A DNA stretch of 8,468 bases, taken from Pseudomonadota bacterium (GTDB lineage Bacteria > Pseudomonadota > Gammaproteobacteria > Xanthomonadales > Xanthomonadaceae). A program made the position numbers and the translations under genes. Positions 1-7,132 of this stretch are shown here, one piece after another. The DNA lies in assembly GCA_023423605.1 (NCBI GenBank), contig JAFAFF010000173.1, positions 1 through 8,468 of the forward strand, given 5' to 3'. How positions within the stretch are numbered: the stretch's first letter is position 1; the number at the start of each line of letters is the position of its first letter. The notes beneath the pieces are model-generated. The model was not told the origin of the DNA. It did no database searches and worked only from the letters and a program-made list of their open reading frames with translations.

Positions 1-379
<379 letters not shown>

Positions 380-1636
380 ATGCGCCAAGGCACCCTGCTC
401 TATGCCCAGTCCGGCGGCGTCACCGCCGTCATCAATGCCACCGCTTCGGCAGTGATCCAGGAAGCACGTGCGCGGGGCATCAAGGTGCTGGCCGCCCGCA
501 ATGGGATCCTCGGTGCGCTGCGCGAGGACCTGATAGACACCTCGCGCGAATCCATCGCTTCCATCCGCGCTCTGGCGCATACGCCCGGCGGCGCATTCGG
601 CTCGTGCCGCTACAAGCTCAAGTCACTGGACCAGGACCGTCCCCGGTACGAACGGCTGCTGCAGGTCCTGCAGGCCCATGACGTGCACTGGTTCCTCTAC
701 AACGGCGGCAACGACTCGGCCGACACCGCCCTGAAGGTATCCGAGCTGGCGCGGGCCCACGGTCACGACCTGACCTGCATCGGTGTGCCCAAGACCATCG
801 ACAACGACCTGGCCGTTACCGACACCTGCCCCGGCTTCGGCTCGGCCGCCAAATACACCGCCGTATCGGTGCGCGAGGCCGCACTGGACGTGGCGGCGAT
901 GGCCGAAACCTCCACGCGGGTATTCATCTACGAGGCGATGGGCCGCCATGCCGGGTGGCTGGCCGCCGCGGCCGGGCTGGCCGGCAGCGGTGCCGACGAA
1001 GCGCCACACCTGATCCTGCTGCCCGAGCGCGCCTACGACGAGGCCGCGTTCCTGGCCCGGGTGAAGGCGGTGGTGGAGCGGGTCGGCTACTGCGTCGTGG
1101 TCGCCTCGGAAGGCATCGCTACCGCCGATGGCCGCTTCGTGGCCGATGCCGGTGGCGGCAAGGACTCGTTCGGCCATACCCAGCTCGGTGGCGTTGCCGC
1201 CCACCTGGGGGCCCGCGTGAAGGACCAGTTGGGCTTCAAGGTGCATTGGACATTGCCGGATTACCTGCAGCGCTCGGCCCGCCACATTGCATCGAAGACC
1301 GACTGGGAGCAGGCCCAGGCGGTCGGCAAGGCAGCGGTGCGCATGGCACTGGCCGGACAGAACGGGGTGATGCCGGTCATCGTGCGCAGCAGCGACAAGC
1401 CGTATCGCTGGAGGATCGAAGCAGCGCCATTGGCGAAGATCGCCAATCATGAGAAGAAGATGCCTGCGGGCTTCATCCGTCGCGATGGCTTCGGCATCAC
1501 CGACAAGGCCCGCGCCTACCTGCAGCCGTTGATCCGGGGCGAAGCACCGCTGCCGTATGGCCCGGATGGACTGCCGAAGTATGTAACCCTGAAGAACGTG
1601 GCGGTAAAGAAGAAACTCGACGCCTTCGACAGGTAG
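380..1636 (+). CDS. pfp: Pyrophosphate-dependent 6-phosphofructokinase
   Basis: Cytosolic glycolytic enzyme phosphorylating fructose 6-phosphate to the 1,6-bisphosphate, here predicted to use PPi, which makes the step reversible. The protein has 418 residues. The phosphoryl-donor loop reads GGNDS (109-113), with Asp112 where ATP enzymes have Gly. PKTIDND (137-143) carries the Lys typical of PPi enzymes in place of the ATP-type PGTIDND, and contains the catalytic Asp. MGRHAGW (187-193) is the fructose-phosphate motif. The start is the ATG at 380, preceded by GGAG at 371-374; an in-frame ATG at 353 and the upstream extension lack a good SD. Xanthomonas campestris PFK is known to be PPi-dependent, which supports the call. 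The stop codon TAG lies inside the GTAG terminus of a REP element. The gene is convergent with the secreted-protein gene at 1704-2204. Confidence 0.93.
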   Translation: MRQGTLLYAQSGGVTAVINATASAVIQEARARGIKVLAARNGILGALREDLIDTSRESIASIRALAHTPGGAFGSCRYKLKSLDQDRPRYERLLQVLQAHDVHWFLYNGGNDSADTALKVSELARAHGHDLTCIGVPKTIDNDLAVTDTCPGFGSAAKYTAVSVREAALDVAAMAETSTRVFIYEAMGRHAGWLAAAAGLAGSGADEAPHLILLPERAYDEAAFLARVKAVVERVGYCVVVASEGIATADGRFVADAGGGKDSFGHTQLGGVAAHLGARVKDQLGFKVHWTLPDYLQRSARHIASKTDWEQAQAVGKAAVRMALAGQNGVMPVIVRSSDKPYRWRIEAAPLAKIANHEKKMPAGFIRRDGFGITDKARAYLQPLIRGEAPLPYGPDGLPKYVTLKNVAVKKKLDAFDR

Positions 1637-1693
1637 AGCCGGGCTCTGCCCGGCTGCGCGGTAAGGCTTCAGCCGGGCAGAGCCCGGCGCTAC
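1633..1693. repeat. GTAG-type REP element (SMAG-like), inverted dimer
   Basis: Two 24-base arms, 1633-1656 and 1670-1693, are inverted copies with one mismatch (position 5 of each arm), separated by 13 bases. The element starts with GTAG and ends with CTAC. Each arm also folds on itself: AGCCGGGC-TCT-GCCCGGCT in the left arm, GCCGGGC-AGA-GCCCGGC in the right. This matches the SMAG/GTAG family of REP palindromes described in Stenotrophomonas maltophilia, thought to be spread by RAYT transposases. No transposase is present here. The GTAG supplies the TAG stop of the phosphofructokinase gene, and the element ends 10 bases from the stop of the convergent gene. It may therefore also act as a transcription stop or mRNA-stabilising hairpin in either direction (inference). 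Confidence 0.9.
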
Positions 1694-1703
1694 ACAACTT
1701 CCG

Positions 1704-2204
1704 TCAAGGGCAGGCCTTGCCTTCCATCTGCAACTGCGCGGCGAACATCGTCACCTTCGGCATGCCGCCGCTGGCGGCCTGCTTCTTCGCATCCTCCAGG
1801 TAGATGCGCGATTGCCCCTGTCCGTCGCGTTCGGTGTTCGGTGCCACCGGCAGCCGCCAGACCCTTACCACCGCCTGCCGCGAGGGGCAGGCGGCATCCG
1901 GCACACGGATCACATCGTTGAGTTTCCAGCCCTTCTCCGCACTGGGCTGGGCCTTGGCGAAGTCCACGAAACGCGCACGCGGCTGGCACTGCTCGCTGGT
2001 ACGCACCGGCGCAAAGCGGTAGGGCTGCGCCGCATCCCCGGTGTATATGCCTTCCAGCCGCGCACAGGCTTCGGGGATCTGGCGCAGGGTGTGGACCGCA
2101 CCGACCGCCTGCGCGGCGCCCGTCCCACGTTGCAGTTCGGGCGTTTCGGCGGCCACGGCCAGGTTCGGAGCCAGGACGGCGAGAAACAGAAGAGGCAGGC
2201 GCAT
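1704..2204 (-). CDS. Secreted four-cysteine protein of unknown function
   Basis: I do not recognise this 166-residue protein. The N-terminus MRLPLLFLAVLAPNLAVAAETPE looks like a Sec signal peptide with signal peptidase I cleavage after AVA (about residue 18), so the mature protein should be periplasmic or secreted. The mature part has four cysteines (47, 73, 106 and 165), enough for two disulfides. It is mixed polar/hydrophobic with no membrane segment or known motif visible. The start is the ATG at 2204-2202, with GGAG 8 bases upstream and the signal peptide beginning there; the open frame extends to 2420 but without a credible start. The gene is divergent from hppA and convergent with PFK. 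The similarity of size and export to the six-cysteine proteins at 5265-6259 is only general; I see no alignable motif. Confidence 0.8.
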   Translation of the reverse strand: MRLPLLFLAVLAPNLAVAAETPELQRGTGAAQAVGAVHTLRQIPEACARLEGIYTGDAAQPYRFAPVRTSEQCQPRARFVDFAKAQPSAEKGWKLNDVIRVPDAACPSRQAVVRVWRLPVAPNTERDGQGQSRIYLEDAKKQAASGGMPKVTMFAAQLQMEGKACP

Positions 2205-2267
2205 GCACGGATCTCCACGACGTTGTGACGGCACCGTCGCAGAATCCGCCTTAACCGCGCGCAAAGG

Positions 2268-2297
2268 CTGGCACCCCCATCCGCGTCCCCGCATACT
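2268..2297 (+). promoter_or_regulatory. Candidate sigma-70 promoter for hppA
   Basis: A -35-like CTGGCA (2268-2273) and a -10-like CATACT (2292-2297) are 18 bases apart, placing transcription start near 2304 and giving a leader of about 138 bases. The -10 sits inside a perfect inverted repeat CCCGCA-TAC-TGCGGG (2288-2302), which could be an operator or chance. The match to consensus is moderate. Confidence 0.35.
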
Positions 2298-2391
2298 GCG
2301 GGCACCAGGGAATGCTGAACACCACCATACGTCGGGCGACAGCCAGGATCGGTACGGGTTGGTCCACTCGCTGCAGCCCGTCGTCCCCCTC

Positions 2392-2427
2392 GTGGTGCGT
2401 TCACCACCGCTGGATGCCAATCATCCA
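2392..2427 (+). promoter_or_regulatory. Two tandem hairpins just upstream of the hppA ribosome-binding site
   Basis: GTGGTG-CGTT-CACCAC (2392-2407) and TGGATG-CCAAT-CATCCA (2411-2427) are both perfect six-base-pair stems, ending 4 bases before the GGGAGGGG Shine-Dalgarno (2432-2439). A second CACCAC at 2320-2325 could pair with the same GTGGTG, so alternative folds of the leader are possible. Any regulatory role is inference; no known riboswitch class is recognised. Confidence 0.3.
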
Positions 2428-2441
2428 CTTCGGGAGGGGTC

Positions 2442-4469
2442 ATGCTGGAACGTCATGGGTTATCACTGGCGCTGCTGTGCGCCATCGTCGCGATCGTGTA
2501 CGGAATCGTTTCGGCGCGCTGGATCGCACGCCAGGCCAGCGGCAACGAACGCATGGCCGCCATCGCCGCGGCGATCCAGGAAGGGGCCCGCGCCTATCTC
2601 AACCGGCAATACCTGACCATCGGCATCGCCGGCGTGGTCCTGTTCCTGCTGGTCGGCCTGTTCCTCAGCTGGTACACGGCGATCGGCTTCGCCATCGGCG
2701 CCATCCTCTCCGGCGCGGCCGGCTACATCGGCATGAACGTATCGGTGCGCGCCAACGTGCGTACCGCCGAGGCGGCCCGCAACGGCATCAGCGCGGCCAT
2801 GGACGTGGCATTCCGCGGTGGCGCGATCACCGGCATGCTGGTGGTGGGCCTCGGCCTGCTGGGTGTCGCTGGTTACTATGCCGTGCTGCTGCGCCTGGGG
2901 CTGGACGTCGCGCAGGCGCTGCACGCGCTGGTGGGCCTGGCCTTCGGCTCGTCGCTGATCTCGATCTTCGCGCGCCTGGGCGGTGGCATCTTCACCAAGG
3001 GCGCGGATGTCGGCGCGGACCTGGTCGGCAAGGTGGAAGCCGGCATCCCCGAGGACGATCCGCGCAACCCGGCGGTGATCGCCGACAATGTCGGCGACAA
3101 CGTGGGCGACTGCGCCGGCATGGCCGCCGACCTGTTCGAAACCTATGCGGTCACGGTGATCGCCGCCATGCTGCTGGGCAGCCTGATGATCGCCGAAGCC
3201 GGACGCAACGCGGTGCTGTATCCGCTGGTGCTGGGGGGCGTCTCCATCATCGCTTCGATCATCGGCGCGCTGTTCGTCAAGGTGCGGCCGGGCGGCTCCA
3301 TCATGGGCGCGCTCTACAAGGGCGTGATCGTGTCCGGCGTGCTGGCGGCCATCGCGTTCTACCCGGTCACCACCACCCTGATGGCCGACAACGTGCATGG
3401 CCCCCAGCCGCTGTATGGCTGCGCATTGATCGGCCTGCTGCTGACCGGGTTGATCGTATGGATCACCGAGTACTACACCGGCACCCAGTACACGCCGGTG
3501 CAGCACGTCGCCCGGGCCTCCACCACCGGCCACGGCACCAACATCATCGCCGGCCTCGGCATATCGATGAAATCCACCGCGCTGCCAGTGGTGGCGGTAT
3601 GCGCGGCGATCTGGGGCGCGCACGCGCTGGGTGGCCTGTACGGCATCGCCATCGCGGCCACCGCGATGCTGTCGATGGCGGGCATGATCGTGGCGCTGGA
3701 TGCCTACGGCCCCATCACCGACAACGCCGGCGGCATCGCCGAAATGGCCGAACTGCCTTCGGACATCCGCGACATCACCGATCCGCTGGACGCCGTGGGC
3801 AACACGACCAAGGCCGTTACCAAGGGGTATGCGATCGGCTCGGCAGCACTGGCTGCGCTGGTGCTGTTCGCCGATTACACGCACAACCTGCAGGCGGCCA
3901 ACCCGGGGCAGGAATTCCGGTTCGACCTGTCCGACCACACCGTCATCATCGGCCTGCTGATCGGCGGGCTCATCCCCTATCTGTTCGGGGCCATGGCAAT
4001 GGAAGCGGTGGGTCGCGCGGCCGGGGCCGTGGTGGAGGAGGTGCGGCGTCAGTTCCGCGACATCCGGGGCATCATGCAGGGAACGGGCAAGCCGCAGTAC
4101 GACCGTGCCGTGGACATGCTGACCCGTTCGGCCATCCGCGAAATGATTGTGCCTTCGCTGCTGCCGGTGGTGGTGCCGGTCGTGGTCGGCCTGCTGCTGG
4201 GGCCGCGCGCGCTCGGCGGCCTGTTGATCGGCACGATCGTCACCGGACTGTTCGTCGCCATCTCCATGACCACCGGCGGTGGCGCGTGGGACAACGCCAA
4301 GAAGTACATCGAGGATGGCAATTTCGGTGGCAAGGGTAGCGAAGCACACAAGGCCGCTGTGACCGGCGACACCGTTGGCGACCCTTACAAGGACACCGCC
4401 GGCCCGGCCATCAATCCGTTGATCAAGATCATCAACATCGTGGCCCTGCTGCTGGTGCCACTGCTCTGA
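2442..4469 (+). CDS. hppA: K+-independent H+-translocating membrane pyrophosphatase
   Basis: Integral inner-membrane pump that hydrolyses cytosolic PPi and exports protons. It has 675 residues and many hydrophobic helices, as usual for the family. The substrate-binding signatures are DVGADLVGK (189-197) and DNVGDNVGD (215-223), [10 protein letters not shown] (427-436), and the C-terminal [13 protein letters not shown] (612-624) and [14 protein letters not shown] (642-655). The segment GNTTKAVT (453-460) has Lys457 and Thr460 where K+-dependent enzymes have Ala and Gly/Ala, which places it in the K+-independent class. That class is proton-pumping in known members. The start at 2442 has a strong GGAGG 4 bases upstream and the typical short N-terminal hydrophobic helix. 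The gene is followed by a strong terminator at 4478. Together with PFK and Ppa it competes for the cell's PPi. Confidence 0.97.
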   Translation: MLERHGLSLALLCAIVAIVYGIVSARWIARQASGNERMAAIAAAIQEGARAYLNRQYLTIGIAGVVLFLLVGLFLSWYTAIGFAIGAILSGAAGYIGMNVSVRANVRTAEAARNGISAAMDVAFRGGAITGMLVVGLGLLGVAGYYAVLLRLGLDVAQALHALVGLAFGSSLISIFARLGGGIFTKGADVGADLVGKVEAGIPEDDPRNPAVIADNVGDNVGDCAGMAADLFETYAVTVIAAMLLGSLMIAEAGRNAVLYPLVLGGVSIIASIIGALFVKVRPGGSIMGALYKGVIVSGVLAAIAFYPVTTTLMADNVHGPQPLYGCALIGLLLTGLIVWITEYYTGTQYTPVQHVARASTTGHGTNIIAGLGISMKSTALPVVAVCAAIWGAHALGGLYGIAIAATAMLSMAGMIVALDAYGPITDNAGGIAEMAELPSDIRDITDPLDAVGNTTKAVTKGYAIGSAALAALVLFADYTHNLQAANPGQEFRFDLSDHTVIIGLLIGGLIPYLFGAMAMEAVGRAAGAVVEEVRRQFRDIRGIMQGTGKPQYDRAVDMLTRSAIREMIVPSLLPVVVPVVVGLLLGPRALGGLLIGTIVTGLFVAISMTTGGGAWDNAKKYIEDGNFGGKGSEAHKAAVTGDTVGDPYKDTAGPAINPLIKIINIVALLLVPLL

Positions 4470-4477
4470 ACGAAGGC

Positions 4478-4505
4478 GACGCGGCGGCCCTGTCCGCCGC
4501 GTCTT
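4478..4505. terminator. Bidirectional terminator between hppA and the 102-residue membrane gene
   Basis: A perfect ten-base-pair stem, GACGCGGCGG (4478-4487) with CCGCCGCGTC (4494-4503), loop CCCTGT, begins 8 bases after the hppA stop. It is very GC-rich but followed by only a short T run. It abuts the stop codon (4505-4507) of the convergent gene, so it can serve both strands. Confidence 0.75.
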
Positions 4506-4813
4506 CAGCCGCCCCGCATGCAGCAGGTTCCCGACCGTCTTCGGTAAGCCAGTCGCAGCAGAATGGCAACCGCCGCGCCGGGAACCACCAGCATGATCGC
4601 TGAATCCGGCCCCATCGTCATCGGGCTGCCGAGGACGGCAAGAATGCACAACAGCAACGTCAGCACCGCCGGCAGCCCCGCGCCCTGTCGGCCGATCCGG
4701 GCCACGACGGCCAACAACGGCCCGACCAGCACCACCGCCGGGGTGAACGGCGCCAGCGCGGCGAACGCCACCAGCATTGCGACCACCGCGCAGATCCAGC
4801 CGACTGTCTTCAT
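4505..4813 (-). CDS. Small integral membrane protein, unknown function
   Basis: A 102-residue protein I do not recognise. Four hydrophobic stretches are visible at about residues 4-22, 25-40, 48-62 and 71-88, suggesting a small polytopic inner-membrane protein. A basic tail (RLAYRRRSG) near the end would be cytoplasmic by the positive-inside rule. The start is the ATG at 4813-4811, directly before the first helix, with an AGGGCAGG purine stretch upstream. Longer forms from 4852 (ATG) or 4858 (GTG) would add a charged leader but lack a ribosome-binding site. Codon use is GC-rich at third positions like the neighbours, supporting a real gene. It converges on hppA and shares its terminator; a functional link to the proton pump is possible but unsupported. 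Confidence 0.65.
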   Translation of the reverse strand: MKTVGWICAVVAMLVAFAALAPFTPAVVLVGPLLAVVARIGRQGAGLPAVLTLLLCILAVLGSPMTMGPDSAIMLVVPGAAVAILLRLAYRRRSGTCCMRGG

Positions 4814-4872
4814 CGCCGCACCTGCCCTGCGCGGGCGGTCTTCGTCCACCATCTGCACAGGTGTCCGTCACA

Positions 4873-4900
4873 TTGCCGCGTCATGTCCCGGCCGCATAAT
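4873..4900 (+). promoter_or_regulatory. Candidate sigma-70 promoter for the DUF2789 gene
   Basis: TTGCCG (4873-4878) and CATAAT (4895-4900) are 16 bases apart, a close fit to sigma-70 consensus. Transcription would start near 4907, about 23 bases before the preferred start codon. The -10 is flanked by inverted arms GGCCG (4890-4894) and CGGCC (4903-4907), which could be a small operator. Confidence 0.5.
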
Positions 4901-4929
4901 GCCGGCCACCTTTTCCCATGGACGCAACG

Positions 4930-5187
4930 ATGATCACCACCGAACCGAACATGACCAACCTGTTCCTGCAGCTCGGCCTGGAGGCTGGTGAAGCGGACAT
5001 TGCCGATTTCATCCTGCGCCACCAGCTGGCCTCGGACGTGAAGGTCACCCAGGCGCCCTTCTGGAGCGACGGCCAGCGCCATTTTCTTTCCGAGGCCCTG
5101 AAGCGCGACGCCGACTGGGCACCCATCGTGGATGAACTCAATACCGCGCTTCACGCCGATGCGGACGACCAGGCGGCGGCGCGCTAG
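4930..5187 (+). CDS. DUF2789 family protein
   Basis: An 85-residue cytosolic protein with the pattern I associate with DUF2789: LFLQLGL near the N-terminus, then ADIADFILRHQL, then APFWSDGQRHFLSEALKRDADWAPIVDELNTAL. The family's function is unknown. It is acidic and probably helical, with no signal peptide or membrane segment. The start at 4930 is preferred over the in-frame ATG at 4918, because GGA lies 7 bases upstream of it and, from memory, family members begin about ten residues before the LF pair. The gene sits alone on the plus strand, divergent from the small membrane protein and convergent with the six-cysteine pair, with its own promoter candidate. A weak hairpin follows at 5190. 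Confidence 0.8.
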   Translation: MITTEPNMTNLFLQLGLEAGEADIADFILRHQLASDVKVTQAPFWSDGQRHFLSEALKRDADWAPIVDELNTALHADADDQAAAR

Positions 5188-5189
5188 AC

Positions 5190-5224
5190 GGGCAGTGGCA
5201 AGTGGGCCGGGAAGGTCACTGTCC
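5190..5224 (+). terminator. Weak hairpin after the DUF2789 gene
   Basis: A ten-pair stem, 5190-5199 with 5215-5224, includes two G-U pairs and a 15-base loop, and starts 2 bases after the stop codon. There is no T run, so termination is doubtful. The wobble pairs become mismatches on the other strand, so it would serve only the plus-strand gene. Confidence 0.25.
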
Positions 5225-5264
5225 GCCTTGCCGGCGCATCGTACTGCTGCGCAGGAAGCGATCA

Positions 5265-5717
5265 TTACAGGCACTCCGTAAGCGCACCGTAGGTACTGGT
5301 TCCGGTGCCGGGCAGCGGCATATCCAGCGCGTTCGGCCCGCTCAGCAACACGAGCAGGCTCGAAAGCGGCGTACCGGCAGCGATCGGCAATGAACAGGTC
5401 CAGGTACGTGCATCCACGGCCGGCAACGGCGATTGCCCATCCACCCAGGCCTGGCTGCCCGCAAAGCTCCACAGGCATTGCCGCACCTGTGCATCCGCGA
5501 CCGTGACCGCACAGCGCAACTGCAGCGCGCGCAGATTCGAGAATTCGCCCTCGCAGAAGGTGTCACCGCAGATATCGTCGAAGCCGCGCACAAGCGCGCG
5601 TTCCATGGCGTCGAACGCGGCGATACCCTCACCCGGCGCGGGATGGTCGCGCGCATCCACGTATTCCGGTGCCGGCAGGGACATCACAACCAGATAGGCC
5701 AGCGCCAGGCCGCTCAT
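5265..5717 (-). CDS. Secreted six-cysteine protein, second gene of a paralogous pair
   Basis: A 150-residue protein of unknown function. A short hydrophobic N-terminus (MSGLALAYLVVMSLPAPEY) could be a signal peptide or anchor. Six cysteines at 50, 55, 69, 81, 108 and 149 match those of the upstream gene product almost exactly in spacing (5, 14, 12, 27, 41 against 5, 13, 12, 26, 41). Shared landmarks are YVD/FVD near the start, CG-x3-C, LQLRC-x-V, C-x-W-x2-AGS, W-x-C-x-LP and a C-terminal CL. The ATG (5717-5715) overlaps the stop of the upstream gene as ATGA, so translation is probably coupled. An upstream in-frame start at 5744 is less likely, as it lies within the other gene and would put a polar segment before the hydrophobic stretch. 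Three disulfides in the periplasm or outside the cell are inferred. Confidence 0.8.
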   Translation of the reverse strand: MSGLALAYLVVMSLPAPEYVDARDHPAPGEGIAAFDAMERALVRGFDDICGDTFCEGEFSNLRALQLRCAVTVADAQVRQCLWSFAGSQAWVDGQSPLPAVDARTWTCSLPIAAGTPLSSLLVLLSGPNALDMPLPGTGTSTYGALTECL

Positions 5718-6259
5718 GACGCCCTGCCCGGCCCGGACAGGCAATCGCGCACCGCCTGGATCAAACTGGACGAGGCGCCGGGCAGGCGCACCTGCACGGG
5801 ATCGGGCACGTCCAGCGCCGCATGGAACGCTTCACTGTGCAGCCCGGGCGGCACCGGCAGCACGCAGCGCCAGACGACCACATCCGGATCGATGCTGCCC
5901 GAGCGTCTGACCCGCAGGTCACTGCCGGCAATGACCCAGACGCAGGCCGCCATGCTGCCGTCGGCCGCCCTGACCGAACAGCGCAGCTGCATCGGCCAGG
6001 GAAACCTGTGCGGCACGCATTGCTGGTTTCCACAGGCAGCGTGGAATCCACCGGCAAGCCTGCCTTCCAGGTCGTAGAAGCGGTCCCAGTTGGCTTCGTT
6101 GGCGGGGTAATCCACCAGATCCACGAACACCGGCACCGGGCGGGGGGCGGCGTGCGCGCACAGACCGGCCGATGCGGCCAGCCATACGAACAGCGACACG
6201 CTTCGGAAAACAGGCCGCTGGGAGGTGAGGCGGGCGGGAAAAGCGGGCAGATAACGCAT
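5714..6259 (-). CDS. Secreted six-cysteine protein, first gene of a paralogous pair
   Basis: A 181-residue protein of unknown function. A polar stretch of about 20 residues precedes a hydrophobic core (SVSLFVWLAASAGLC) and a probable signal peptidase I site after AHA (residue 37). The mature part has six cysteines at 76, 81, 94, 106, 132 and 173, matching the downstream paralog. The start chosen is the ATG at 6259-6257; its ribosome-binding site is weak. A GTG at 6199-6197 would give a more standard signal peptide (beginning MSLFVWLAAS), so the start is uncertain. The open frame runs on to 6439 without a credible start. It ends in a four-base ATGA overlap with the next gene, so the two form an operon read leftwards, divergent from ppa. 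Confidence 0.8.
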   Translation of the reverse strand: MRYLPAFPARLTSQRPVFRSVSLFVWLAASAGLCAHAAPRPVPVFVDLVDYPANEANWDRFYDLEGRLAGGFHAACGNQQCVPHRFPWPMQLRCSVRAADGSMAACVWVIAGSDLRVRRSGSIDPDVVVWRCVLPVPPGLHSEAFHAALDVPDPVQVRLPGASSSLIQAVRDCLSGPGRAS

Positions 6260-6373
6260 TTCGGGCACTCGACAGGAACTGTGTCCAGCATCCACGGTTG
6301 CCCCACCCCCAGCCGTCAGCACATATCGCCGCCGGCCGTAAAGGAACGTAGCCGGGGCGTGTAGCGTAAATTC

Positions 6374-6402
6374 CTGCACTCGGACGCCCAAGCGCATAAA
6401 AT
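6374..6402 (+). promoter_or_regulatory. Candidate sigma-70 promoter for ppa
   Basis: CTGCAC (6374-6379) and TAAAAT (6397-6402) are 17 bases apart; the wider context around the -10 is GCATAAAATGG. Transcription would start near 6409, leaving a 30-base leader with GGAG at 6427-6430. It lies in the 179-base gap between ppa and the divergent six-cysteine pair; I see no equally good promoter for that pair. Confidence 0.45.
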
Positions 6403-6438
6403 GGCGTCTTTTCCGCCCCCTCAACCGGAGCACACTCA

Positions 6439-6975
6439 ATGGGTCTGGAACTCGTCTCCCCCGGCAAGAACCCGCCGGATGAAATCAACGTCATCATCGA
6501 GATCCCGAAAGACTCGGAGCCGGTGAAGTACGAAGTCGACAAGGACACCGGCGCGATCTTCGTCGATCGCATCCTGTCCACGCCGATGCGCTATCCGTGC
6601 AACTACGGCTATGTGCCCAGCACGCTGTGTGGCGATGGCGACCCGGCTGACGTGCTGGTGGTGCTGCCGCTGCCGCTGGTGCCGGGCTCGGTGGTGCGCT
6701 GCCGTCCGGTGGGCGTACTGAAGATGAGCGATGAGGCCGGCAGCGACGAGAAGATCCTGGCAGTGCCGGTCGCCAAGATCTTCAGCGGCTACGCCCACGT
6801 GGAGGACATCGAACAGGTATCCAGCCACTGGCTGGAGCGTATCGGCCACTTCTTCGAGCATTACAAGGACCTGGAGAAGGGCAAGTGGGTGAAGCTGGAT
6901 GGCTGGGGCGGCGCCGCCGAAGCCAAGGCCATCCTGACCGATGCCCACCAGCGTTATCTGGATGGCAAGGCCTGA
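6439..6975 (+). CDS. ppa: Soluble inorganic pyrophosphatase, family I
   Basis: Cytosolic Mg2+-dependent enzyme hydrolysing PPi to two phosphates, pulling biosynthetic reactions forward. It has 178 residues, close to the 175 of E. coli Ppa. All active-site residues known for the E. coli enzyme are present, shifted by one: Glu21, Lys30, Glu32, Arg44, Tyr56, Asp66, Asp68, Asp71, Asp98, Glu99, Asp103, Lys105, Tyr142 and Lys143. The family signature DGDPADVLV spans 66-74. The start is the ATG at 6439, with GGAG 8 bases upstream and the family N-terminus. It is transcribed away from the secreted pair and separated from the downstream HDOD gene by a strong hairpin. Its presence means PPi left by PFK and HppA can still be removed by simple hydrolysis. 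Confidence 0.98.
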   Translation: MGLELVSPGKNPPDEINVIIEIPKDSEPVKYEVDKDTGAIFVDRILSTPMRYPCNYGYVPSTLCGDGDPADVLVVLPLPLVPGSVVRCRPVGVLKMSDEAGSDEKILAVPVAKIFSGYAHVEDIEQVSSHWLERIGHFFEHYKDLEKGKWVKLDGWGGAAEAKAILTDAHQRYLDGKA

Positions 6976-6992
6976 CACCGGCCCCGAGGGCT

Positions 6993-7026
6993 CCGCATCG
7001 TATTGGCCGATGCCAATGCGATGCGG
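6993..7026 (+). terminator. Long hairpin after ppa
   Basis: A fifteen-pair stem, 6993-7007 with 7012-7026, is broken only by one T-G wobble pair and has a four-base loop (CGAT). It begins 17 bases after the ppa stop. There is no T tract, so it may be a weak or factor-assisted terminator, or a 3'-end stabiliser. It probably limits read-through from ppa into the HDOD gene. Confidence 0.5.
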
Positions 7027-7071
7027 GTCACGGTTGGGTACTACGGCACATCCGCCCGCCCGCCGAATCGG

Positions 7072-7077
7072 TTAAAT
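7072..7077 (+). promoter_or_regulatory. Possible -10 element for the HDOD gene
   Basis: TTAAAT stands out in GC-rich surroundings, between the ppa hairpin and the GTG start, but no matching -35 is seen at the proper distance. Start of transcription near 7084 would give a leader of about 50 bases. Confidence 0.25.
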
Positions 7078-7132
7078 TGCGACACTTCACAGCGACCACA
7101 CCGCCAGGCGTGGTCTGTAAGGGGAACGTGTC

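Noticed and set aside
623..1450. A 275-codon minus-strand frame inside the phosphofructokinase gene
   Set aside because: Antisense shadow with no motif, no ribosome-binding site and composition set by the opposite strand.
2312..4339. A 675-codon plus-strand frame overlapping hppA in another phase
   Set aside because: Arg/Gly/His-rich low-complexity translation typical of an out-of-phase reading; the real membrane protein lies in the other frame.
2463..4871. An open frame of 802 codons on the minus strand across hppA
   Set aside because: It is antisense to a certain gene, is very rich in His, Asp, Gly, Arg and Gln as expected from the reverse of GC-rich codons, and has no recognisable motif.
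6345..6366. GTAGCCGGGG followed by another GTAG, resembling REP pieces
   Set aside because: No inverted arm is present to form the hairpin, so it cannot be called a REP unit.
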